From Serratia marcescens (GTDB lineage: Bacteria; Pseudomonadota; Gammaproteobacteria; Enterobacterales; Enterobacteriaceae), in the NCBI GenBank assembly GCA_015548865.1, contig JADMXW010000029.1, positions 1 through 57,870 of the forward strand: a stretch of 57,870 nt of DNA. The letters are read 5' to 3'. Both the position numbers and the translations under genes were made by a program. A model generated the notes under the pieces. That model saw only the letters and a program-made list of their open reading frames with translations, was not told the origin of the DNA and ran no database searches. How positions within the stretch are numbered: the stretch's first letter is position 1; each line of letters starts with the position of its first letter. Positions 1 through 12,773 of this stretch are shown one piece after another.

Positions 1-33
1 TACCACAACTGCGTGTCGCTGTTGCCGTGTCAG

Positions 34-95
34 TGGAGGCGCAGTATAGGGATTTCTCGCGCTCTGACAAGGGCTAATTTCAATTTTATTTCTGA
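34..95 (-). promoter_or_regulatory. rRNA operon P1 promoter with UP element
   Basis: Read on the minus strand, TTGTCA (65-70) and TATACT (43-48) are separated by 16 bp and followed by the GC-rich discriminator GCGCC and then TCCACTGACACGG, which is the layout of enterobacterial rrn P1 promoters. By analogy with E. coli rrnB the start would be the A at 34. An AT-rich tract at 74-95 sits where the UP element belongs. The promoter fires out of the window to the left, so a 16S-23S-5S operon should follow there, as rrnA follows hemG in E. coli. The operon itself is not visible. Confidence 0.88.
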
Positions 96-133
96 GTGCG
101 TATTTTTTCGGCAGAGCGTATTAAACATCAGCA

Positions 134-673
134 TTAAACGCGTTTTTTTACGCCAAGCTGGGCAAATTCATGCGCGAAATGCTCAACCTGCTGCCAGTCG
201 GTGTACTCGAACTCTTTGCTGCTATCCGTCTCGCCCCCCGTCATACGCATAATAAGCTGAATCATGACGCGATCGAGCCAACCATAGCGCGGATAGCGCA
301 ATGCGCCAGCAAACACACCACACAGTGCAGGCTGCCACGGAGAACGAAGCAAAAATTTCCTCGTGTAAGGATTGGTTTGCGGCATACGCTTTTCTGGCTT
401 GCGCGCGGTGAGATTCACGGAAAAGAAGGCATTAGGTAGGCGTTGCAATTCGCCCAAATGCTGCTTGATGAAGGTGTAAACCTCTGGCTGGAAATGACCA
501 TAACGCACCGATGCACCAATCAGGATGCGACTGTAGTGCGCAGGCTCAATATTCTCCGCCGTTGCCAGATTAACCACATCGCACTCTATCTTTCCTTTTA
601 GCACATTGGCGATATAGGAGGCGATAGCCTTCGTTTGACCATCCTTACTGGAAAAAAGTATCAACGCTTTCAT
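134..673 (-). CDS. hemG: Menaquinone-dependent protoporphyrinogen IX dehydrogenase
   Basis: HemG oxidises protoporphyrinogen IX to protoporphyrin IX, the penultimate step of haem synthesis, passing electrons to quinones at the inner membrane. The 179 aa product (E. coli 181) is a long-chain flavodoxin: the FMN-binding loop is near residues 8-14 (FSSKDGQT). The insert characteristic of HemG, rich in basic residues, is at about 90-110 ([18 protein letters not shown]), and the GGETD motif is near 146. It is the last gene of the pepQ-yigZ-trkH-hemG series, 30 nt after trkH, with only a weak ribosome site. The rRNA promoter lies directly downstream. Confidence 0.96.
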   Translation of the reverse strand: MKALILFSSKDGQTKAIASYIANVLKGKIECDVVNLATAENIEPAHYSRILIGASVRYGHFQPEVYTFIKQHLGELQRLPNAFFSVNLTARKPEKRMPQTNPYTRKFLLRSPWQPALCGVFAGALRYPRYGWLDRVMIQLIMRMTGGETDSSKEFEYTDWQQVEHFAHEFAQLGVKKRV

Positions 674-703
674 AGGACATTGCTCTTTGGCTTTTTATTT
701 AGG

Positions 704-2155
704 TTATGCGCGCCAGAACGTGGGGGTAAACAACACCAGCAAGGTAAACACCTCAAGGCGCCCGAACAACATGGTAGAAATCAGAATCCATTTCGCGGCG
801 TCATTCATAGTGGTGAAATTATCAGCCACTACGCCCAATCCTGGCCCCAGATTATTTAACGTTGCCGTCACAGCGGCAAAAGCAGAAAAATCATCTACGC
901 CGGTGGCAATAACCGCCAGCATACTGATAATAAATACCAACGCATAGGCGGAGAAAAATCCCCATACGGCTTCGAGAATACGCTCCGGCAGCGCACGACG
1001 CCCAAGCTTTATGGTATAGACGGCGTTTGGGTGTACCAACCGCTTGAGCTCACGGTGCCCTTGCAAGAATAGCAGCAGGATACGAATCACTTTTAAGCCA
1101 CCGCCCGTCGAACCCGCACACCCACCGATAAAGGCAGAGCACAGCAAAAGAACGGGCAGGAATAGCGGCCAGGCAGCAAAGCTACTGGTAGTAAACCCCG
1201 CAGTAGTGGCCATGGATACCACCTGAAAAAACGCCTGATTTAACGTCTGAATACCGCTGTCATAGACATTATGAAACCACAACACCAGCGTACACACCGC
1301 CACCAGCGACATTTGAACAAAGATAAACATGCGAAACTCAGGGTCTCGCCCGTACACTTTGAGGCTTCTGCCGCTCAGCATGGCGAAGTGCAAACCGTAG
1401 TTACAGCCGGAAATCAGCAGAAACACTGCGATGATGGTATTGATGGTTGGACTGTTAAAATAGCCAATGCTGGCGTCATGGGTCGAAAATCCACCGATAG
1501 CAATCGTGGAAAAGCTGTGTCCGATGGCATCAAACAACGACATTCCTGCCAGCCACAGCGCCACAGCGCAGGCCAGAGTAAGCAGGACGTAAATCATCCA
1601 GAGCGTTTTCGCCGTTTCAGCAATACGAGGCCGCATTTTATTGTCTTTCAACGGTCCAGGCATCTCTGCACGGTAGAGCTGCATCCCCCCGACACCGAGG
1701 ATAGGCAGAATAGCCACAGCCAATACGATGATCCCCATCCCGCCGAACCACTGCAACATCTGTCGATAAAACAGAATGGCTTTAGGGAGAGAATCCAACC
1801 CGACCAGCGTCGTCGCCCCCGTGGTGGTTAAGCCAGAGAACGATTCGAAAAAGGCATCAGTCACGCTGAGATTAGGATGTTCAGAAAAGATAAAGGGCAG
1901 AGCCCCTACACTACCCAACACAGTCCAAAACAACACGACAATCAAAAAGCCTTCTCGCGAGGCCAATTCATGCTTGTGCTTACGGTTGGGAAACCAGAGC
2001 GCGCTGCCAATAAACAGGGCAACCAGAAAGGTTTGCGTGAATGCCCGTCCTGCGCCGTCACGATAAATCAGAGCAACCAGGCCAGGGATAAACATGGTCC
2101 CGGAAAATAGAATAACCAGTAACCCTACAATGCGGGTAATGGCGCGCAGGTGCAT
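704..2155 (-). CDS. trkH: Trk system potassium uptake protein TrkH
   Basis: TrkH is the inner-membrane K+ channel subunit of the Trk system, gated by the cytosolic NAD-binding protein TrkA (not in this window). The 483 aa length equals E. coli TrkH. The four imperfect pore repeats show filter glycines in TTTGAT, IAIGGFS, TTAGFT and NLGPG, and the protein is hydrophobic throughout with many membrane helices. The ATG at 2155 has AAGGATG as ribosome site. It lies 44 nt after yigZ and 30 nt before hemG on the same strand, as in E. coli, so the four genes are probably co-transcribed. Confidence 0.97.
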   Translation of the reverse strand: MHLRAITRIVGLLVILFSGTMFIPGLVALIYRDGAGRAFTQTFLVALFIGSALWFPNRKHKHELASREGFLIVVLFWTVLGSVGALPFIFSEHPNLSVTDAFFESFSGLTTTGATTLVGLDSLPKAILFYRQMLQWFGGMGIIVLAVAILPILGVGGMQLYRAEMPGPLKDNKMRPRIAETAKTLWMIYVLLTLACAVALWLAGMSLFDAIGHSFSTIAIGGFSTHDASIGYFNSPTINTIIAVFLLISGCNYGLHFAMLSGRSLKVYGRDPEFRMFIFVQMSLVAVCTLVLWFHNVYDSGIQTLNQAFFQVVSMATTAGFTTSSFAAWPLFLPVLLLCSAFIGGCAGSTGGGLKVIRILLLFLQGHRELKRLVHPNAVYTIKLGRRALPERILEAVWGFFSAYALVFIISMLAVIATGVDDFSAFAAVTATLNNLGPGLGVVADNFTTMNDAAKWILISTMLFGRLEVFTLLVLFTPTFWRA

Positions 2156-2199
2156 GGAGAAACATCCTTAACGAGTCATCAAACAGCGCTGAATTATTA

Positions 2200-2808
2200 T
2201 CATATAATGGATATTTGCAACGTTCCCCTGCTTATATCGCGCAAACGGCGTACCGTTTCCTCATAAGCACTGTCGGGGATCGCCACCTGCAACGTCACTT
2301 CTGCACCATAATCACAGGTATTCACTTCACCGCCCATTTGCCGGATCAATGCACTAACTGGCGCATGTAAGGTATAGTCGCATTGCAGCCGATACGCCGT
2401 ACGCAGCACTTTTTCCAGCGTTTCCACTTGCTTCAATGCTTGCTGGACACCGCCACCGTACGCTTTAACCAATCCCCCAGTACCCAGCGGTGTGCCGCCA
2501 TAGTAACGCACCGTGACGGCGGTTACCTCACCGATTCCGCTCCCCATCAGCTGCGCCAGCATGGGTTTTCCCGCCGTTCCGGAGGGTTCTCCATCATCCG
2601 AGAAGCCAAGTTGTTGCGAGTCATCCGGCGCCCCCGCAACAAAGGCCCAGCAATGGTGCCCGGCATCGGAATAACGCTCGCGCACCTGCTGCACATAGGC
2701 CTTAGCCGCTACGACGCCGTTGGTCGGTGCCAGAAGCGTGATAAAGCGGCTCTTTTTTATCTCTTCGCTGACACTGATTTCACAGGCCGGAATTTTATAG
2801 CGTTGCAT
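2200..2808 (-). CDS. yigZ: IMPACT family protein YigZ
   Basis: The 202 aa protein (E. coli YigZ 204) has the N-terminal IMPACT/UPF0029 domain, with the signature near residues 70-110 (LGFSDDGEPSGTAGKPML and YYGGTPLGTGGL), followed by a small C-terminal DUF1949-like ferredoxin fold. The biochemical role in bacteria is not settled; eukaryotic IMPACT acts on translation control through GCN1. Its start codon overlaps the pepQ stop by one base (TGATG), which suggests translational coupling. Confidence 0.93.
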   Translation of the reverse strand: MQRYKIPACEISVSEEIKKSRFITLLAPTNGVVAAKAYVQQVRERYSDAGHHCWAFVAGAPDDSQQLGFSDDGEPSGTAGKPMLAQLMGSGIGEVTAVTVRYYGGTPLGTGGLVKAYGGGVQQALKQVETLEKVLRTAYRLQCDYTLHAPVSALIRQMGGEVNTCDYGAEVTLQVAIPDSAYEETVRRLRDISRGTLQISII

Positions 2809-4139
2809 CAGGCGAGATTCAGATCTCGCGTCATGTTCTCGACGCGCTTCTCATGGAACACGATATTGTCTTCGATGCGAATCCCACCAAAAGGCTTCAG
2901 CGCATCGATCTTTTTCCAATCAATATGCTGGCTGTATTGCCCGCTACGCCATGGCGCAAGCAAGGATTCGATAAAATAGATACCCGGCTCTATGGTCAAC
3001 ACCATACGGGGTTCCATAATACGCGTACAGCGCAGATAAGGATGGGCTTCTGGCGCAGCCAAATGCGTTCCGCGCTCATCCTGCATGAAACCGCCCACAT
3101 CGTGCACCTGCAAACCCAACGGATGACCCAACCCGTGGGGCAAGAATACCCCGGTCAGCCCGCACTCCACCATCGCTTCTTCGCTCATACCTTGAACCAG
3201 GTGATGATGATGAAGCAGCTTTGCCACACGCTGATGCATTTGAATATGGTAGTCCGTATAACGCACACCAACCTGCATCGACTCAATCAGTGCCTGCTGT
3301 TCCAGATTCAAATCTTTAATGAGCTGCGCAAAAAGATGATCGCTTTGCGCCGCATAAGAGCGCGTCAGATCGGCAGCATAACCGAGATATTCCGCACCGG
3401 CATCGATCAAGAAACTGCGTACCTCTGACGGTACGCGCTGCTCAAGCTGGGTATAGTGCAGCACAGCGGAGTGCTCATTGAGCGCGACAATATTGTCATA
3501 CGGTACATCCGTATCCCGGTGACCTGTCGCAGTAAGATAGGCCTGATTAATATCGAACTCGCTCATCCCGGACAGAAAAGCTTCATGCGCAGCACGATGC
3601 CCGACCACCGCCGTTTTCTGCGCTTCACGCATGCAGAGCAGTTCGTAGTCAGTTTTATAGGCTCGATGGTAATGAAGATAATCCAGTACGGATTTCGGGT
3701 TGATATGTTGAGGGACAATCCCCAAGGTCAGCGCTCGTTCGGGAACATAGCCAAGATAGGCCACTCGCTCGCGTGCCGCAGGCAGCAGAGAACCAATATC
3801 ATCCACCTTGCGCAACACATTCACTTCAATGTCTTTGGTCCAAAAGCTTTCCGGCAATGACGCAACGTTATGCCAGTAATCGACCGGAGAATAGAACCAC
3901 AATCGAGGTTTGTTAACACCATCCACCCACAGCCAGCAATGGGGTACTTGGGTCACCGGAACCCAGGCTTTGAAATGGGGGTTAACTTTGAAGGGATATT
4001 CCTGATCGTCCAAAAAGCGAACCAGGGGCTCCCCAGAATGAATTAACACTGCATCAAGCTGATGCTGCGTCAGTACGTTTTGCGCGTGCTGTTGCATCGT
4101 CGCCAGATGCTGGTGGAACAAAGACGCCAGCTTTTCCAT
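2808..4139 (-). CDS. pepQ: Xaa-Pro dipeptidase PepQ
   Basis: PepQ hydrolyses dipeptides with C-terminal proline in the cytoplasm. It is an M24 (pita-bread) metallopeptidase. Metal ligands can be read at D246 and D257 in [17 protein letters not shown], with the later His (HGLGHPLG) and Glu (IEPGIYF) ligands in place. The frame stays open upstream to 4163, but the start at 4139 gives [10 protein letters not shown] and 443 aa, exactly the E. coli length, so I use it. It is transcribed away from fadB; the 183 bp between them carries the fadBA control region. Confidence 0.96.
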   Translation of the reverse strand: MEKLASLFHQHLATMQQHAQNVLTQHQLDAVLIHSGEPLVRFLDDQEYPFKVNPHFKAWVPVTQVPHCWLWVDGVNKPRLWFYSPVDYWHNVASLPESFWTKDIEVNVLRKVDDIGSLLPAARERVAYLGYVPERALTLGIVPQHINPKSVLDYLHYHRAYKTDYELLCMREAQKTAVVGHRAAHEAFLSGMSEFDINQAYLTATGHRDTDVPYDNIVALNEHSAVLHYTQLEQRVPSEVRSFLIDAGAEYLGYAADLTRSYAAQSDHLFAQLIKDLNLEQQALIESMQVGVRYTDYHIQMHQRVAKLLHHHHLVQGMSEEAMVECGLTGVFLPHGLGHPLGLQVHDVGGFMQDERGTHLAAPEAHPYLRCTRIMEPRMVLTIEPGIYFIESLLAPWRSGQYSQHIDWKKIDALKPFGGIRIEDNIVFHEKRVENMTRDLNLA

Positions 4140-4280
4140 GAAGATCCTCATTAACCACAGCAAGATACGCTCAGTGTATCACAGTGATCGCTGGAGGGTA
4201 TCGGCGGGCGCTTTGTGATCGAAATGGCAAATAATTAATCTTTTATTTGCATTTATTTAACATTCAACCACAATCCAGTC

Positions 4281-4297
4281 ATCTGGTCGTACCAGAT
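4281..4297 (+). promoter_or_regulatory. FadR operator in the fadBA leader
   Basis: The 17 bp near-perfect palindrome ATCTGGTCGTACCAGAT matches the FadR consensus (AACTGGTCNGACCAGTT) and is almost the same as the known E. coli fadB site. It ends 25 bp before the fadB ATG, where FadR would block transcription until long-chain acyl-CoA releases it. The promoter hexamers upstream in the AT-rich stretch 4230-4262 are not clear enough to call. Confidence 0.88.
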
Positions 4298-4322
4298 CAT
4301 TACACTGCTTCTGGAGATCGCT

Positions 4323-7687
<3,365 letters not shown>

Positions 7688-7696
7688 TTCGCCGAA

Positions 7697-7732
7697 GCGC
7701 ACGCCGGCGCTATTATCTCTCCGGCGTAGCGC
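7697..7732. terminator. Hairpin between convergent fadA and LacI-family gene
   Basis: ACGCCGG (7701-7707) pairs with CCGGCGT (7721-7727), extended by GCGC on both outer sides across a bulged A. It lies between the convergent ends of fadA (7687) and the regulator (7745). No strong T run follows on either strand, so it may be a weak or Rho-aided bidirectional terminator. Confidence 0.5.
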
Positions 7733-7744
7733 TGAGCGCTTTCA

Positions 7745-8767
7745 CTACGCGGAATCGCGCTCAATCAGGGTAAAACCGATATCGATAATCGGATGCTCCA
7801 CGCTTTTTCCTTCAATTTTGTCGGCAAGCAGCGTGGCAGCCTCTTTGCCCATCTTCCAACTGTCTACGCCTAGCGTCGAAATCGACGGCACATTGTGCGC
7901 TGCAAACGCCAGATCGCCAAACCCCATGACAGCCAGTTGCTGCGGCACCGCCAACCCTTGCGCCATCGCTTCCATAATTGCGCCCTGCGCCAGGGTATCA
8001 GAGCTACAGACTATCGCATCCAACGGCTCACCTTGCGCGAATAGCTGACGTAGCCCAGTGCGACCCGCTGCCATCGAAGCGGGTAACGGCACGATGACTT
8101 CACTCAGCGCGCAATCGGTTTGGCGCGCTAAGGCGTCGTATAAACCATTTTTTCGCTGCGCCGCACGCCTATCCGCGGCCCATATCAAACCAAAACGCCG
8201 ATGCCCTTTACCCAGCAGATACTCTCCCGCCGCAAAGCCTATCTTCTCATGAGAAAAACCAATCAGCATATCCAGCGGCGTTGGCGTCAAATCCCAAATT
8301 TCAACCACTGGAATCTGCGCATTGAGGATGATTTTGCGCAATTCCGGCGTGTGATGAATGCCCGTCAACACCACCCCGTCAGGGCGACGAGACAATAACG
8401 TAGCCACAATTTCCGCTTCTGTTTCATCGGAATACCCCGCCACACAGAGCAGCATATGATAGCCGCGCGCGTCCAGCTCATCGCTGATAGCCTGAATGGT
8501 ATCGACAAACATGGCGTTGTTGATCTGTGGTACCACCACGGCAATAAGTTTGCTGCGGCGAGAGGCCAACCCCCCGGCCAGCAGGTTGGGGATGTAGCCA
8601 GTAATGCGCACCGCTTCCATCACCTTGTCGATGGTGGCTGCCTTCACCAGTTTGGGCGTGTTCAACGCCCGGCTTACCGTCATTGGCGACAGCCCAGATG
8701 CTCTGGCAACATCCTCAAGCGTGGGCGTACGCGGTTGGCTACCCTTGGCACGTTTATCGCTTTTCAA
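7745..8767 (-). CDS. LacI/GntR-type transcriptional regulator
   Basis: The 340 aa protein has an N-terminal LacI helix-turn-helix (about residues 16-40, DVARASGLSPMTVSRALN), the hinge helix (NLLAGGLASRRS, about 60-72) and a periplasmic-binding-protein-like sensor domain to the end. Overall it resembles E. coli GntR. It likely represses the divergent sugar-acid dehydratase at 9062, and two identical 17 bp candidate operators lie between the genes. The best start is the TTG at 8767, preceded by AAGGA at 9 nt; no ATG is near. The effector is unknown: a gluconate-, galactarate- or talarate-like acid is an inference from the neighbour. Confidence 0.88.
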   Translation of the reverse strand: MKSDKRAKGSQPRTPTLEDVARASGLSPMTVSRALNTPKLVKAATIDKVMEAVRITGYIPNLLAGGLASRRSKLIAVVVPQINNAMFVDTIQAISDELDARGYHMLLCVAGYSDETEAEIVATLLSRRPDGVVLTGIHHTPELRKIILNAQIPVVEIWDLTPTPLDMLIGFSHEKIGFAAGEYLLGKGHRRFGLIWAADRRAAQRKNGLYDALARQTDCALSEVIVPLPASMAAGRTGLRQLFAQGEPLDAIVCSSDTLAQGAIMEAMAQGLAVPQQLAVMGFGDLAFAAHNVPSISTLGVDSWKMGKEAATLLADKIEGKSVEHPIIDIGFTLIERDSA

Positions 8768-8873
8768 TGACGTGTTTCCTTATCAACGGTCAGACTTCCG
8801 GCGTTGGCATTATCCTGAATAGTGGAACAGTTTTCCACCCACGGGTCCGGCTGGCATGATCTTTAATACGCAT

Positions 8874-8890
8874 TGATTGCGCTAACATTT
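8874..8890 (-). promoter_or_regulatory. Candidate LacI-family operator 1
   Basis: On the minus strand this reads AAATGTTAGCGCAATCA, identical over 17 bp to a second copy at 9025-9041 in the opposite orientation. The core TGTTAGCGCAATCA is a pseudopalindrome around a central CG, as expected of LacI-family operators. It is 107 bp upstream of the regulator start, suggesting autoregulation. Confidence 0.68.
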
Positions 8891-9024
8891 AAATCCTTTC
8901 CAGACTAATCATACCTACAACGCTCTCACAGGCCCCATTCCATTACAAACTGACACGACTTATTTTGTGATCCCTTATACAAAAACAGCGCTCAATAATA
9001 GTGCAAACAATAGGTTCGATCTAA

Positions 9025-9041
9025 AAATGTTAGCGCAATCA
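9025..9041 (+). promoter_or_regulatory. Candidate LacI-family operator 2
   Basis: AAATGTTAGCGCAATCA ends 20 bp before the ATG of the dehydratase gene, a position suited to blocking transcription. Its partner lies 151 bp upstream centre to centre, so repression by looping is possible. A half-matching CRP-like sequence (TGTGATCCCTTATACA, 8966-8981) lies between them but is weak. Confidence 0.68.
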
Positions 9042-9061
9042 TTTTATTTCAGGATGCCATC

Positions 9062-10249
9062 ATGACCCTTCAAGCTAATTCAGATGCCGTAAGCTACGCC
9101 AAAACTGCACATACCCCGACAGCAGCAGAGAGCGGGGATCGTATTGAACAAGTGAAGATCTCCTTAGCCTTTTTACCACTGGCAACCCCGGTAAGTGATG
9201 CCAAGGTGCTGACGGGGCGCCAAAAACCATTAACAGAAGTCGCGATCATTTTTGCTGAAATCCGTACTCGGGATGGTTTTGAGGGGGTGGGGTTCAGCTA
9301 CTCTAAACGCGCGGGCGGTCAAGGTATTTACGCGCACGCTAAAGAGATTGCCGATAATCTGCTGGGCGAAGACCCTAATGACATCGATAAAATTTACACC
9401 AAACTGCTGTGGGCAGGTGCTTCCGTAGGGCGCAGCGGTATGGCGGTACAGGCTATCTCCCCGATTGATATTGCGCTGTGGGACATGAAAGCCAAACGCG
9501 CCAAATTACCACTGGCTAAGCTATTGGGCGCACACCGCGATTCGGTGCAATGCTATAACACCTCGGGCGGTTTCCTGCATACGCCGCTGGATCAGGTTCT
9601 GAAAAACGTGGTGATTTCCCGCGAAAATGGCATTGGCGGCATCAAAATCAAAGTTGGACAACCTAACACCGCAGAGGATATTCGCCGTCTCACCGCCGTG
9701 CGTCAGGCGCTTGGTGATGATTTTCCCTTGATGGTCGATGCCAACCAGCAATGGGATCGTGAAACCGCTATCCGAATGGGCAGAAAAATGGAAGCTTTCA
9801 ATCTGATTTGGATTGAGGAGCCATTGGATGCCTATGACGTAGAGGGTCATGCAGCACTGGCAACAGCGCTGGACACCCCGATAGCCACTGGCGAGATGCT
9901 GACAAGCTTCCGGGAACATGAGCAACTGATCCTCGGCAATGCCTGCGATTTCGTTCAGCCAGACGCACCACGCGTTGGCGGCGTGACGCCGTTTCTGAAC
10001 ATCATGGATCTGGCAGCTAAACACGGTAAGAAATTAGCACCACATTTCGCTATGGAAGTGCATCTGCACCTCGCCGCCGCCTATCCCATCGAACCCTGGC
10101 TGGAACACTTTGAATGGCTGAACCCGCTGTTCAACGAACAGCTTGAACTGCGCGATGGCCGGATGTGGATATCTGACCGTCCGGGACTGGGCTTCACCAT
10201 CAGCGAGCAGGCTCGGCGCTGGACGGTTCAAACCTGCGAATTTAAGTAA
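9062..10249 (+). CDS. L-talarate/galactarate dehydratase (enolase superfamily)
   Basis: This mandelate-racemase subgroup enzyme removes water from L-talarate or galactarate (and can interconvert them) to give 5-keto-4-deoxy-D-glucarate. It follows the Salmonella TalrD/GalrD sequence closely along its whole length. The catalytic KxK is at K195/K197 (GIKIKVGQ), Mg ligands are at D226, E252 and E278, and the general base H328 is in APHFAMEVH. Length is 395 aa (Salmonella about 398). The ATG has CAGGA upstream. It is a single-gene unit, with no transporter or aldolase beside it, so uptake and later steps must be encoded elsewhere. The divergent LacI-type gene is the probable regulator. Confidence 0.9.
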   Translation: MTLQANSDAVSYAKTAHTPTAAESGDRIEQVKISLAFLPLATPVSDAKVLTGRQKPLTEVAIIFAEIRTRDGFEGVGFSYSKRAGGQGIYAHAKEIADNLLGEDPNDIDKIYTKLLWAGASVGRSGMAVQAISPIDIALWDMKAKRAKLPLAKLLGAHRDSVQCYNTSGGFLHTPLDQVLKNVVISRENGIGGIKIKVGQPNTAEDIRRLTAVRQALGDDFPLMVDANQQWDRETAIRMGRKMEAFNLIWIEEPLDAYDVEGHAALATALDTPIATGEMLTSFREHEQLILGNACDFVQPDAPRVGGVTPFLNIMDLAAKHGKKLAPHFAMEVHLHLAAAYPIEPWLEHFEWLNPLFNEQLELRDGRMWISDRPGLGFTISEQARRWTVQTCEFK

Positions 10250-10328
10250 TCGGTAGCGCATCCCGTTGCGGCTAACGCTGGTCTGCCTTGGCTACAACGC
10301 CAGATGCTTTGGTGCATATTTAGCACAC

Positions 10329-10376
10329 GTGCTGTTTCCATCCGCTGATGAACTCCGTCGGAAACAGCACATTTTT
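10329..10376 (+). terminator. Terminator of the talarate/galactarate dehydratase gene
   Basis: GTGCTGTTTCC (10329-10339) pairs perfectly with GGAAACAGCAC (10360-10370), and ATTTTT follows on the plus strand. The 11 bp stem has a loop of 20 nt. It ends 7 bp before the convergent fre stop, so it protects fre from read-through. Confidence 0.8.
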
Positions 10377-10382
10377 AAACAG

Positions 10383-11084
10383 TTAAATGAAGGAGAATGC
10401 GTCGCTGTAGAGATGATCAATCTGCGCGCCACGCTCGTTACAGAAGCGCTCACGGGCAATTTTAGCCATTTCAAAACGGCCAGCAATGTAGATATCGTGA
10501 CCTGACAGCGTACCGTAGTCCTGCAACACCGCACTCAGCACAGTACCTGTTCTACCATGCCACTCCCCTTCCGGCTGCTCAACCACCGGAATAACCTGCA
10601 AATGTGCGTGTTGGCTTGCCAAAGCCTGTAACTCGGCTAAATCATACAGGTGTTTTATCTCACGTCCGCCCCAGTAGATGGCAACATCGCGCTCTGGCTG
10701 ATGCGCCAGCACCGTCAACAGAATAGAACGCACATAAGAAAAACCAGTACCGCCAGCAATGAGAATTAACGGGCGATCGCTCTCTTCACGCAACCAAGCT
10801 TCACCGTGGGGAATATCCACCGTCAGTGCACGCTCTTTCAGAATACGATCCATCACCGCCATCGCGTACAGGTTCAGCTCCGAGGCACCTACGTGCAGTT
10901 CGATAAACTGCTGTTCCATCGGCGTTGACGCCATTGAGAACGGGCGTTTATCCCGCTCATCCATAACCACCATCAAATACTGACCGGCCCGGAAAGAGAA
11001 AGGGGCTTCCGGCAACAAACGTACCCGATAAACCGTATCCGTTATCGCCTCTACGGATGTCACTTTACAGCTCAATGTTGTCAT
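10383..11084 (-). CDS. fre: NAD(P)H-flavin reductase Fre
   Basis: Fre reduces free riboflavin, FMN or FAD with NAD(P)H, supplying reduced flavin to ribonucleotide reductase activation, ferric reductases and prenyl-FMN chemistry. The 233 aa length equals E. coli Fre. The flavin-binding RPFSMAS is near 46-52, the nucleotide-binding [10 protein letters not shown] near 110-119, and YWGGRE and AGRFEMA follow. It is 54 nt downstream of ubiD on the same strand. UbiD needs prenylated FMN, so this neighbour is sensible. Confidence 0.96.
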   Translation of the reverse strand: MTTLSCKVTSVEAITDTVYRVRLLPEAPFSFRAGQYLMVVMDERDKRPFSMASTPMEQQFIELHVGASELNLYAMAVMDRILKERALTVDIPHGEAWLREESDRPLILIAGGTGFSYVRSILLTVLAHQPERDVAIYWGGREIKHLYDLAELQALASQHAHLQVIPVVEQPEGEWHGRTGTVLSAVLQDYGTLSGHDIYIAGRFEMAKIARERFCNERGAQIDHLYSDAFSFI

Positions 11085-11138
11085 GCATTCCCTCTAAGGG
11101 TGATAAAAGCAATACGAGTAACAGCGGCACACAATACA

Positions 11139-12626
11139 TCAGGCGCGCGGCGAACTGTCGTTAAAAATGGCAAGCTCATCCCATATGGCATCAATACGGG
11201 CACACACCTCAGGATCTTTCTTGATGGGATGCCCCCACTCGCGCTGCGTTTCACCTGGCCACTTATTCGTGGCATCCAGCCCCATTTTGGAGCCCAGGCC
11301 AGAAACCGGTGATGCGAAATCCAGATAGTCTATCGGCGTATTTTCCATCAATACCGTATCTCGTGCCGGATCCATGCGGGTAGTGATAGCCCAGATAACG
11401 TCTTTCCAGTCACGGGCATTGATGTCGTCATCGCAGACGATGACAAACTTCGTATACATAAACTGGCGCAAGAAAGACCATACGCCCATCATCACCCGTT
11501 TAGCATGACCAGCGTACTGTTTTTTCATGGTGACGACCGCCAAACGATATGAGCACCCTTCCGGCGGCAGGTAAAAATCGACAATTTCCGGAAACTGCTT
11601 TTGCAGAATGGGGACGAACACTTCATTCAGTGCCACACCCAACACTGCGGGTTCATCGGGCGGGCGTCCGGTATAGGTTGAGTGGTAAATAGCATCCTGA
11701 CGCTGCGTTACATGCGTGACGGTAAACACCGGAAAATTATCCACTTCATTGTAATAGCCTGTGTGATCGCCGTACGGCCCTTCCGCTGCCATTTCCCCCG
11801 GTTCAATGTAACCTTCCAGCACAATTTCCGCGCTGGCAGGCACTTCCAAATCGTTGGAGAGGCATTTCACCACTTCGGTTTTATAACCGCGCAACAATCC
11901 GGCGAAGGCGTATTCGGAAAGCGTATCGGGTACCGGCGTTACCGCACCAAGGATGGTTGCCGGATCGGCACCGAGAGCAACAGAAACTGGGAAACGTTGA
12001 CCGGGATTTTCCTGACACCACTCCAGGAAATCCAACGCGCCGCCGCGATGAGATAACCAACGCATGATAAGCTTACTTTTACCGAGCACCTGCTGACGAT
12101 AAATACCGATATTCTGGCGCGCTTTGTGAGGCCCACGGGTGACCGTTAGGCCCCAAGTGATCAAGGGAGCGGCATCTTCCGGCCAGCACTGCATCACAGG
12201 GATACGGGTCAGATCAACATCTTCACCTGACCAAACCTGTTCCTGACAAGGAGCCGATGAGAGCCGTTTGGTTGGCATATTGAGCACCTGGCGGAATTTG
12301 GGCATGTTTTCCATCAGGTCACGGAATCCTTTGGGTGGCTCAGGCTCTTTCAAAAACGCCAGCAGCTTGCCCACATCACGCAGGGCCGTCACGCTATCCT
12401 GTCCCATGCCCATCGCCACCCGTTCTGGGGTACCGAACAGGTTGCACAACACAGGCATGGTATAACCGATTGGATTTTCAAACAGCAACGCCGGACCGCC
12501 CGCACGTAGCGTTCTGTCGGCAATCTCCGTCATTTCCAAATGAGGGCTGACAGGGTGGCGAATGCGTTTCAGTTCCCCCTTCTGTTCAAGAAGTGCGAGA
12601 AATTCACGTAAATCACGATATTTCAT
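11139..12626 (-). CDS. ubiD: 3-octaprenyl-4-hydroxybenzoate decarboxylase UbiD
   Basis: UbiD removes the carboxyl group of 4-hydroxy-3-octaprenylbenzoate in ubiquinone synthesis, using prenylated FMN made by UbiX. Family motifs are present: [28 protein letters not shown] (with the catalytic Glu) and [10 protein letters not shown]. The frame is open to a TTG at 12677 and an ATG at 12659. I place the start at the ATG at 12626 (MKYRDLREF), which gives 495 aa against 497 in E. coli. No strong ribosome site marks any of the three, so the start is uncertain. It is divergent from rfaH, as in E. coli. Confidence 0.93.
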   Translation of the reverse strand: MKYRDLREFLALLEQKGELKRIRHPVSPHLEMTEIADRTLRAGGPALLFENPIGYTMPVLCNLFGTPERVAMGMGQDSVTALRDVGKLLAFLKEPEPPKGFRDLMENMPKFRQVLNMPTKRLSSAPCQEQVWSGEDVDLTRIPVMQCWPEDAAPLITWGLTVTRGPHKARQNIGIYRQQVLGKSKLIMRWLSHRGGALDFLEWCQENPGQRFPVSVALGADPATILGAVTPVPDTLSEYAFAGLLRGYKTEVVKCLSNDLEVPASAEIVLEGYIEPGEMAAEGPYGDHTGYYNEVDNFPVFTVTHVTQRQDAIYHSTYTGRPPDEPAVLGVALNEVFVPILQKQFPEIVDFYLPPEGCSYRLAVVTMKKQYAGHAKRVMMGVWSFLRQFMYTKFVIVCDDDINARDWKDVIWAITTRMDPARDTVLMENTPIDYLDFASPVSGLGSKMGLDATNKWPGETQREWGHPIKKDPEVCARIDAIWDELAIFNDSSPRA

Positions 12627-12773
12627 GCTGGTTGTCAGTGCAGTCTGTAAAAACGACATTATAAGGTTTCTTACCAATTCTGTCGCTTCCTCATGCCGCT
12701 ATTTATCCGTGCAGGGTTTTGTTATGCTTTCTGGCAATGCTCATCGACAGACAGATCATCGACAGAACACATT

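Noticed and set aside
2383..2979. 198 codon frame antisense to yigZ and pepQ
   Set aside because: It spans the junction of two conserved genes on the other strand and resembles no protein; a by-product of codon bias.
8966..8981. CRP site TGTGATCCCTTATACA
   Set aside because: Only the left half fits; the right half has too few matches to report as a feature.
12627..12677. Upstream TTG and ATG starts for ubiD
   Set aside because: The added 17 residues do not match known UbiD N-termini and no good ribosome site precedes them; the ATG at 12626 fits the family length. Not fully settled.
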